Below are positions 4,748 through 10,593 of a DNA stretch of 12,783 nt, piece after piece (position 1 is the first letter of the stretch; each line of letters starts with the position of its first letter). The stretch spans positions 1 to 12,783 of the forward strand of contig JABJES010000267.1 in NCBI GenBank assembly GCA_018663165.1, given 5' to 3'. The DNA is from Rhodospirillaceae bacterium. Its GTDB lineage: Bacteria > Pseudomonadota > Alphaproteobacteria > UBA11136. A model generated the notes under the pieces. That model made no database searches. It was not told the origin of the DNA and worked only from the letters and a program-made list of their open reading frames with translations. Both the position numbers and the translations under genes were made by a program.

Positions 4748-6085
4748 TTAAATTCCCAGCAGGTTTTCCAGCCAGTGGATGTCATAGTCACCGTTGATAA
4801 AATCAGGTTCCGTGATCAGCCGTTGGTGGAGCGGAATGGTGGTTTCGATCCCGCCGATGACGAATTCCTCCAAAGCCCGGCGAAGTCGCATCAGGCATTC
4901 GTTGCGGCTTCGCCCACGGACGATCAGTTTGGCGATCATGCTGTCGTAATGAGAGGGCACTTCATAGCCTGAATAAAGCCCGGAATCGACCCGCACATCG
5001 AGGCCGCCCGGCGCATGGTAATCGGTAATCCGGCCCGGTGAGGGAATAAAGGTTTCCGGGCTTTCGGCGTTGATCCGGCACTCAATGGCATGGCCGGAAA
5101 ATTGCAGCTTTTTCTGAACCAGGTCGAGCTTTGCGCCGGCGGCAACCCGGATCTGTTCGCGCACCAAATCGATGCCGCTGATCATTTCCGTGATCGGGTG
5201 CTCGACCTGCAGACGGGTATTCATCTCGATAAAATAGAATTTTCCATTTTCATACAGGAACTCGATGGTGCCGACGCCGTAATAACCGAGCTTGCGGATC
5301 GCTTTGACAACCTTGGCGCCGATCTTGTCGCGGGTGGCGGCGTTGAGCGCCGGTGAGGGCGCTTCTTCAAGAACTTTCTGGTGGCGGCGTTGCAGAGAAC
5401 AGTCGCGCTCTGCCAGATGGACGACATTGCCGTGCTGGTCGGCAAGGATCTGAATTTCGATATGGCGAGGATTGGAGAGAAACTTTTCGAGGTAAACTTC
5501 GTCGTTTCCGAAATGCGCCTTGGCCTCTGCCTTGGCGAGTGAAATGGCCGAGCGTAGTCCCTCTGAACTGCGCGCCACTTTCATGCCCTTGCCGCCGCCG
5601 CCGCCGGATGCTTTGACCAGCACCGGATAACCGATGGATTTTGCTGTTACCAAGGCCTCGTCGATATCGGTAATCGCTTCGTCGGTGCCCGGAACGACGG
5701 GCAGGCCGAGTTCTTTGATCTTTGCCTTGGCTGATATCTTGTCACCCATAAGGCGCATGTGCTCGGCGCTCGGCCCAATAAAGGTGATCCCGTGCTCGCT
5801 CACCATATCGGCGAAATGGGCATTTTCCGAGAGAAACCCGACACCAGGATGAATGGCGTCGGCATTGGTAATATTGGCCGCCGTCAGAATAGCGGGAATG
5901 TTGAGATAACTATCCTTGGAAGGGGCGGCACCAATACAGACACTTTCATCGGCGAGGCGCACATGCATGGCATCGGCGTCGGCCGTTGAATGGACGGCAA
6001 CCGTATGGATGCCCATCTCTCTGCACGCCCGGTGAATGCGCAAGGCAATTTCACCTCGGTTGGCGATTAGAATTTTTTCAAACAT
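4748..6085 (-). CDS. accC: Biotin carboxylase subunit of acetyl-CoA carboxylase
   Basis: Carboxylates the biotin on AccB using ATP and bicarbonate, the first half-reaction of acetyl-CoA carboxylase and the committed step of fatty-acid synthesis, in the cytoplasm. At 445 residues it is full length. The N-terminal domain begins FEKILIANRGEIALRI. The ATP-grasp domain has Lys116, Lys158, the glycine loop SGGGGGKGM (160-168), Glu275, Glu287 and EMNTRLQVEHP with Asn289 and Arg291. The C-terminal domain includes HAIECRINAE. The start is 22 bp after the accB stop, so the two are surely co-transcribed, as is normal. One oddity: the motif usually reading HPGYGFLSEN is HPGVGFLSEN here (Val82, codon 5840-5842). 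Otherwise all expected catalytic residues are present and it should be functional. Confidence 0.98.
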   Translation of the reverse strand: MFEKILIANRGEIALRIHRACREMGIHTVAVHSTADADAMHVRLADESVCIGAAPSKDSYLNIPAILTAANITNADAIHPGVGFLSENAHFADMVSEHGITFIGPSAEHMRLMGDKISAKAKIKELGLPVVPGTDEAITDIDEALVTAKSIGYPVLVKASGGGGGKGMKVARSSEGLRSAISLAKAEAKAHFGNDEVYLEKFLSNPRHIEIQILADQHGNVVHLAERDCSLQRRHQKVLEEAPSPALNAATRDKIGAKVVKAIRKLGYYGVGTIEFLYENGKFYFIEMNTRLQVEHPITEMISGIDLVREQIRVAAGAKLDLVQKKLQFSGHAIECRINAESPETFIPSPGRITDYHAPGGLDVRVDSGLYSGYEVPSHYDSMIAKLIVRGRSRNECLMRLRRALEEFVIGGIETTIPLHQRLITEPDFINGDYDIHWLENLLGI

Positions 6086-6107
6086 CCTTAAGTCTTCCGG
6101 AGCAATA

Positions 6108-6566
6108 TTATTCGATAATCATCAGGGCTTCACCGAATTCAACCGGATCGCCGTTCTCGACCAGAATTTCCTTTACCGTACCATCGCGCAGAGCCAGCAC
6201 GGGGTTCATGGTTTTCATGGCCTCGACGATGATAAGGGTTTGGCCTTCGCGTATTTTATCGCCGACCTTTACGAAGGGCGGTGATTCGGGCTCGGAAGCA
6301 ACATAAGCCGTGCCGACCATGGGCGAGGTGATCGCACCAGGATGGTCGGACTTCGCAGAGGCTGTTTTTTCAGCCTGTTCTTCTGCCGTCCCCGCTTGTT
6401 TCCCAGTTTCGGCCACAGGGATATAACTTTCCCTATACCCACCTGAATTACGGGCAACACGAATACGCTGACCCTCGGATTCAAATTCGATTTCCGTTAA
6501 ATCGGTTTCTTCGAGGAGCTTTGAGAGTTTGCGGATAAGGCCGCCGTCGATGTCGAATTTCGCCAT
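6108..6566 (-). CDS. accB: Biotin carboxyl carrier protein of acetyl-CoA carboxylase
   Basis: Carries carboxybiotin from AccC to the carboxyltransferase (AccA/AccD, not in the window). The 152-residue length is typical. An N-terminal helical segment (IRKLSKLLEETDLTEIEFES) leads to a flexible Ala/Glu/Lys-rich linker (about residues 52-75). The C-terminal biotinyl domain starts at ITSPMVGTAY and contains the biotinylation motif VEAMKTMNP with Lys118. The thumb insertion (ASEPESPPFVKVGD) typical of acetyl-CoA carboxylase BCCPs is present. The ATG overlaps the aroQ stop by one base (TAATG), implying translational coupling, and accC follows after 22 bp. Biotinylation would need BirA encoded elsewhere. 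Confidence 0.97.
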   Translation of the reverse strand: MAKFDIDGGLIRKLSKLLEETDLTEIEFESEGQRIRVARNSGGYRESYIPVAETGKQAGTAEEQAEKTASAKSDHPGAITSPMVGTAYVASEPESPPFVKVGDKIREGQTLIIVEAMKTMNPVLALRDGTVKEILVENGDPVEFGEALMIIE

Positions 6567-7018
6567 TATAAAGCTTTTTTCTTATCAAGGATTGATGACA
6601 GTGCCTGTAATGCCAGGGTGTATCCCTGACCACGGAGCCCACATATCATACCGTAGGCTGCCTGGCTGACAAACGAGTGATGACGAAAGGACTCGCGCTG
6701 GAAGAGATTCGAAAGGTGAACTTCAATCACAGGCAGTTCGACCGCCAGAAGCGCATCGAGTATCGCTATCGATGTGTGGGAGTATGCCCCGGCATTGATA
6801 ATGATGCCAGCCGCCGTGCCGCGGGCAGACTGGATGGCATCAACCATCTCGCCTTCGATGTTGGACTGACGGAAATCGATCTCAAGTTTTAGTTCTTTTC
6901 CGGCTTTACGGCACAGGGCCTCAATATCGGCAAGGCTTTCGCTGCCGTAAATCTCGGGCTCACGGGTGCCCAGCAGATTGAGGTTGGGACCGTTGAGAAT
7001 CAGGATTTTGTCAGCCAT
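6566..7018 (-). CDS. aroQ: 3-dehydroquinate dehydratase, type II
   Basis: Catalyses the third step of the shikimate pathway, 3-dehydroquinate to 3-dehydroshikimate, as a cytoplasmic dodecamer in this family. The 150-residue protein has the type II features: LNGPNLNLLGTREPEIYG with Arg19 and catalytic Tyr24, FRQSNIEGEMVDAI, the NAGAYSHTSIAILDAL segment with Asn75 and His81, EVHLSN with His101, and FRHHS with Arg112. The start ATG has GGGAG about 8 nt upstream. It is the first gene of the tightly packed aroQ-accB-accC set, an order common in alphaproteobacteria and other proteobacteria. Immediately upstream is a 109-bp gap holding an inverted repeat. Confidence 0.97.
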   Translation of the reverse strand: MADKILILNGPNLNLLGTREPEIYGSESLADIEALCRKAGKELKLEIDFRQSNIEGEMVDAIQSARGTAAGIIINAGAYSHTSIAILDALLAVELPVIEVHLSNLFQRESFRHHSFVSQAAYGMICGLRGQGYTLALQALSSILDKKKAL

Positions 7019-7039
7019 AGCGTGACTCCCAGGATAGGG

Positions 7040-7068
7040 CCAGGGCCAGTTATTCCAATTGGCTCTGG
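7040..7068. repeat. Inverted repeat upstream of aroQ
   Basis: CCAGGGCCA (7040-7048) and TGGCTCTGG (7060-7068) make a 9-bp stem with an 11-nt loop. One G-U wobble occurs if read on the plus strand, or one A-C mismatch on the minus strand, which is the direction of the flanking genes. It lies 22-50 bp upstream of the aroQ start and has no T-run, so it is not an intrinsic terminator. It could be an operator or a leader structure. The rest of the 109-bp gap (7019-7127) shows nothing else I can support. Confidence 0.4.
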
Positions 7069-7127
7069 ATACTCAGATAATGTTCACAAAGGGTTATATC
7101 ACGCGGCGGCTGTGTTGCAACGCACCA

Positions 7128-7922
7128 TCAGCCCTTGTCGTCATTGCCGTTGCGAAGTTCGGCGACGATTTCCTGAATGCTTTTGATCGGCACGGCACCA
7201 GGAATTAATCTGTCGTTGATTATATAAGCCGGTGTCCCGTCGATACCCAGAGATTTAGCCAAGGCCCGTATTCGGGCGAGATCGGCATCGAGAAGGGGGT
7301 CTTCCATGTCTTTTTCGAGCTGGGATACGTTCAGACCGGCATCAGCGGCAACATCCATCACCGACCAATCGTCAAGTTTGCCGGGGTAATCCATCAGGGC
7401 GCTCTGGAAAACTTCATATTTTTCCTGTTTGCGGGCGGCAAGAGCGGCCTTGGCGGCGAAGAGAGAGCCCGGCCCGAGGATGGGGTATTCTTTGTGGACG
7501 AACCGGATATTCCCATCTTCACTTATCATTGCCATAAGGTCAGCGTGAGATTTTTTGCAATAGGGACAATTGTAGTCGTAAAACTCGGCAATTGTGACAT
7601 TGCCTTCGGGATTGCCGCTGACCGGTGAACCGGGATCGTCGAAAATCTCGGCCGCACGGGCTTTCAGATTCATCTGTTGTTTTTCCGTTTCAGCAAGCTG
7701 TTCCCGCGCCATCAGGGCGCGCAGGGCTTCGCCGACGATTTCCGGTTTTTCGCGTAACAGTTCTCTGACGATGCGACGGACGGACTCTTCATTCGTCTCA
7801 TGCTGGGCTGTTCCTATTCCCGGCTGATCTGCCCGATAGGCTTGTGCGGCAAAAAAGATTGCGCCGAAAATAAACACCAGCAGGGCGGTGAAGGCTATAC
7901 GGCGAAGGAAGAGATGGGACAT
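7128..7922 (-). CDS. DsbA/ScsC-like periplasmic thiol-disulfide oxidoreductase
   Basis: Thioredoxin-fold enzyme that should form or shuffle disulfides in the periplasm. The 264-residue protein has a basic start (MSHLFLRR) and a hydrophobic signal or anchor (about residues 9-28). A charged helical N-terminal extension follows (about 44-90, NEESVRRIVRELLREKPEIVGEAL). The catalytic domain has YDYNCPYCKKSH with Cys119-Pro-Tyr-Cys122 and the cis-proline loop GTPAYII with Pro231. The helical extension resembles the trimerisation stalk of ScsC-type and Com1-type DsbA relatives, suggesting an isomerase-like or ScsC-like protein rather than classical monomeric DsbA; that is inference. GGAG precedes the ATG. 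It follows the M48 protease gene by 43 bp on the same strand, so co-transcription is likely. Confidence 0.92.
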   Translation of the reverse strand: MSHLFLRRIAFTALLVFIFGAIFFAAQAYRADQPGIGTAQHETNEESVRRIVRELLREKPEIVGEALRALMAREQLAETEKQQMNLKARAAEIFDDPGSPVSGNPEGNVTIAEFYDYNCPYCKKSHADLMAMISEDGNIRFVHKEYPILGPGSLFAAKAALAARKQEKYEVFQSALMDYPGKLDDWSVMDVAADAGLNVSQLEKDMEDPLLDADLARIRALAKSLGIDGTPAYIINDRLIPGAVPIKSIQEIVAELRNGNDDKG

Positions 7923-7965
7923 GAGGGCTCCAGTTTAGAGAGGGGTAAGGAATGTAGCGGGAGGA

Positions 7966-9312
7966 TCAGTTTTTTGCCGCGAGAAGAATATCCTGGGCCC
8001 GCACCCAGCTAGGCGATCCCTTGGCAAGATTTTTCTCGGCCCGTTCGGCCTGTTGCCGGGCGTCGGTTTTTTTCCCGATGATCAAAAATTGTTCGGCCAG
8101 GGAGAGCGAGGCCAGACCAATATGCCCTTCCTTGCCGTAGGCGATGCCGAGAAATTTCCATCCGCTGGCATTCCGCTTTTCTTGTTTGACGGCGGCGACC
8201 AGATTGGCGATTGCCGCTTTGTTGAAAGCGGAGGTGTTTTGGGCAAGCTCAGCCTGGGCGAGGCCGATTCGTAGCAGGGCGCTCTGGGGGAAAATATCCA
8301 CTGACTTTTGATAGGGTGCGATGGACTCGGCCGTGTGGCCGTTTTCAAACAGCATCTGGCCCTTTAGTTCATGGAAAAAAGGATCGTTGGGGCGCTCTTT
8401 GATCAATCCGTCGATCAGAGCCAGGGCCTTGGGAAGATCAGGCTTGAGGTAATAGGCGATTGAGCGGGCGTAACGGCCCTCCAGGGTCGTGTCACTTTCA
8501 GGGTATATCCTCAGGGCCTGTTTGAAGGGTTGCATAAACCCGACCAGCTTGGCCCGCATGCGGGCATGCTCTTCTTCGAACAGGGGGTTGGAGGGGACGC
8601 CGGAGAAGGGGGATATCTCAAGGTGATGGCGGACATTATCGAGGCGGTCCTTGGTCAAGGGGTGAGACAGCATGTAGGGATCAATCTTTCCAGAGTAGAG
8701 TTCCTCGTTTTTGGAAAGAATTCCGAGAAACTGGTCAAGCCCCAAGGATGATTGTTGGGTTTGGTCGAGATAGGTCAAGGCGGCCTGATCGGCGGCGGCT
8801 TCCTGGCCGCGGGTGTATTTGAGGAAATTGCGCGTGGCGATTCCCTGGCCTCCGGCCATGACGGCGCCGCCTGCCTGTCCACTTTGGCCTCTTCCTCCGC
8901 CGGCGACAATCACTCCAGCGCCGAGAATCATGCCGATGATGGATTCGGCCTGGGCAGCGCGGATGGCGTCTTCCATGCGGGCAAGGTGGCCGCCGGCGAT
9001 ATGTCCGGTTTCATGGGCGACGACGCCGACCACTTGAGTGTAATTTTCACTGCGCATAAGAAGGCCGGTGGTTAAGAAAACATTCTGACCGCCGGAGACA
9101 AAGGCATTCAATTCCCTGTCATTAACGATATAGAGGGAAACGGCTTTCTGGTTGAGTCCGGCGGTGATGAAAATTGGCGTTGACCAGGCGAGAATGCTAT
9201 TTTCGATTTCAGCGTCTCGAATGATCCCACCTGCTGCGGCAAGCGAGGCAGGCATCACCAGCGCAAACGCTGAGAGGGAGGCGACAAGGCGTCTGAAAAA
9301 TGGTTTTTTCAT
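7966..9312 (-). CDS. BepA-like M48 metalloprotease with TPR region
   Basis: Periplasmic zinc protease and chaperone family related to E. coli BepA (YfgC), which helps assemble or degrade outer-membrane proteins such as LptD. The 448-residue protein starts with a signal peptide (KKPFFRRLVASLSAFALVMPASLAAA, cleavage near residue 27). The M48 domain has HETGH with His100, Glu101 and His104, the third zinc ligand Glu171 in RGQEAAADQAAL, and SHPLTKDR with His217, the auto-inhibitory His position in BepA. A glycine-rich segment (about 129-158) lies between. Residues about 260-445 form tetratricopeptide-like helical repeats. It begins the minus-strand six-gene run and is divergent from the aminotransferase gene. 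The Shine-Dalgarno is weak (AAGAG). The neighbouring thiol oxidoreductase fits a shared role in outer-membrane protein folding. Confidence 0.93.
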   Translation of the reverse strand: MKKPFFRRLVASLSAFALVMPASLAAAGGIIRDAEIENSILAWSTPIFITAGLNQKAVSLYIVNDRELNAFVSGGQNVFLTTGLLMRSENYTQVVGVVAHETGHIAGGHLARMEDAIRAAQAESIIGMILGAGVIVAGGGRGQSGQAGGAVMAGGQGIATRNFLKYTRGQEAAADQAALTYLDQTQQSSLGLDQFLGILSKNEELYSGKIDPYMLSHPLTKDRLDNVRHHLEISPFSGVPSNPLFEEEHARMRAKLVGFMQPFKQALRIYPESDTTLEGRYARSIAYYLKPDLPKALALIDGLIKERPNDPFFHELKGQMLFENGHTAESIAPYQKSVDIFPQSALLRIGLAQAELAQNTSAFNKAAIANLVAAVKQEKRNASGWKFLGIAYGKEGHIGLASLSLAEQFLIIGKKTDARQQAERAEKNLAKGSPSWVRAQDILLAAKN

Positions 9313-9410
9313 GCTATCTATTTACTCTTAATGTCACTTTTTAACTAGGTTAGATTTCCATCTTCGTCAATGTAGCCCGCAATTATGGCTTTTTTTAGAA
9401 CGGTTTAGCG
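9313..9410. promoter_or_regulatory. Divergent promoter region, M48 protease / aminotransferase
   Basis: A 98-bp AT-rich gap between divergent starts must contain promoters for both directions. On the minus strand a TTGACG element (9365-9370) resembles a -35 box for the protease gene, but no good -10 element lies at the right distance. On the plus strand AGCC-(9 nt)-GGCT followed by seven Ts precedes the aminotransferase gene; the 4-bp stem is too short to call a terminator. I cannot define either promoter precisely. Confidence 0.4.
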
Positions 9411-10574
9411 ATGCCTCTTAAAGCCTCCAGACGGGGTGATATATCCTCCTTTTTGGTCATGGACATGCTCCGTGCGGCGAATGAACGGGCCGTTTCAGGT
9501 GAGGATGTTTTTCATCTCGAACTCGGCGAGCCGAGCGCTCGCGTGCCGTCAAAGGTGCTTGAGGCGGCCCGAAACATTATAGGCACGGGGATGCCCGGCT
9601 ATACCGAATCCCTCGGCTTGCCCGCCCTGCGGGAGCGGATTTCGGCCTATTATCGCGAGCGTGAAAATATAGCGGTCCCGGCACAGCGTATTGCAATAAC
9701 AACAGGCTCATCGGGGGCGTTTATTCTCGCTTTTCTCGCCGCTTTCGATGTTGGCGACCGGGTGGTTTTGGCGGCACCGGGCTATCCTGCTTACCGTAAC
9801 ATTCTCACTGCCCTGGGGGTGGAGCCGGTTCTCCTGTCGGTTGGCGCCAAAACCAGATTTCAGCCGACGGTTGAGCTTTTGGACTCTCTGGCACAGCCTG
9901 TCGATGGATTGATCATCGCCAGTCCTTCTAATCCCGCCGGAACCATTATTGATGAAGAGTCATTGGCCGAGCTTTGTGCTTATTGTGCACAAAAGGGTAT
10001 TCGGCTCATTTCCGATGAGATCTATCACGGCATCACCTTCGGCCCCAAGGCGATCTCGGCCCTGGCCTTTCCGACCCAGGGCATTGTCATCAACAGTTTT
10101 TCAAAATATTTTGCCATGCCTGGCTGGCGATTGGGATGGATGGTGGTGCCCGAAGACCTGCTTGGTTCGGTTGAGCGATTGGCGCAGAATCTCTTCATTT
10201 CGGCCCCAGGCCTCTCTCAGCACGCGGCAATTGCCGTTTTCGATTGCCTTGAAGAGTTGGACGTCAATGTCGCCACCTATGCCCGCAACCGGGAAATCCT
10301 GCTTGAAGGCTTGCCCAAAGCGGGGTTTACCAAACTTGCGCCTGCCGATGGGGCTTTTTACCTCTATGCCGATGTTTCCCACCTGACCGACGACAGCCAG
10401 TCCTTCTGCACCCGGATGTTGGCGGAAACCGGGGTGGCGGCAACTTCGGGAATTGATTTCGATCCGCAATTGGGGGGACGTTTTGTCCGTTTTTCCTATG
10501 CCGGACCGACGCGATCTATGGAAGAGGCGGTTAAGCGTTTGAAAATATGGCTGTCCGGGTCAGGTAAGGAATAG
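9411..10574 (+). CDS. Class I/II pyridoxal-phosphate aminotransferase
   Basis: Fold-type I PLP enzyme of the aspartate aminotransferase family (AAT-I); cytoplasmic; substrate not determinable from sequence alone. The 387-residue protein shows the expected residues: LELGEPS near the N-terminus, TTGSSGAFILAF for phosphate binding, APGYPAY, SPSNPAGT with Asn174, SDEIYHG with Asp202 and Tyr205, NSFSKYFAMPGWRLGW with the PLP Schiff-base Lys232 and Arg240, and GRFVRFSYA with Arg360 for the substrate carboxylate. ATG 9411 gives a complete N-terminus but has no convincing Shine-Dalgarno. It is transcribed alone, divergent from the protease gene and convergent with rne, with only 19 bp between the stops. 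Neighbours do not reveal the pathway. Confidence 0.94.
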   Translation: MPLKASRRGDISSFLVMDMLRAANERAVSGEDVFHLELGEPSARVPSKVLEAARNIIGTGMPGYTESLGLPALRERISAYYRERENIAVPAQRIAITTGSSGAFILAFLAAFDVGDRVVLAAPGYPAYRNILTALGVEPVLLSVGAKTRFQPTVELLDSLAQPVDGLIIASPSNPAGTIIDEESLAELCAYCAQKGIRLISDEIYHGITFGPKAISALAFPTQGIVINSFSKYFAMPGWRLGWMVVPEDLLGSVERLAQNLFISAPGLSQHAAIAVFDCLEELDVNVATYARNREILLEGLPKAGFTKLAPADGAFYLYADVSHLTDDSQSFCTRMLAETGVAATSGIDFDPQLGGRFVRFSYAGPTRSMEEAVKRLKIWLSGSGKE

Positions 10575-10593
10575 GTCCCGGTCGGCAGCAGGG

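Noticed and set aside
9373..9396. AGCC/GGCT hairpin plus seven Ts before the aminotransferase gene
   Set aside because: The stem is 4 bp with a 9-nt loop, and there is no upstream plus-strand gene to terminate.
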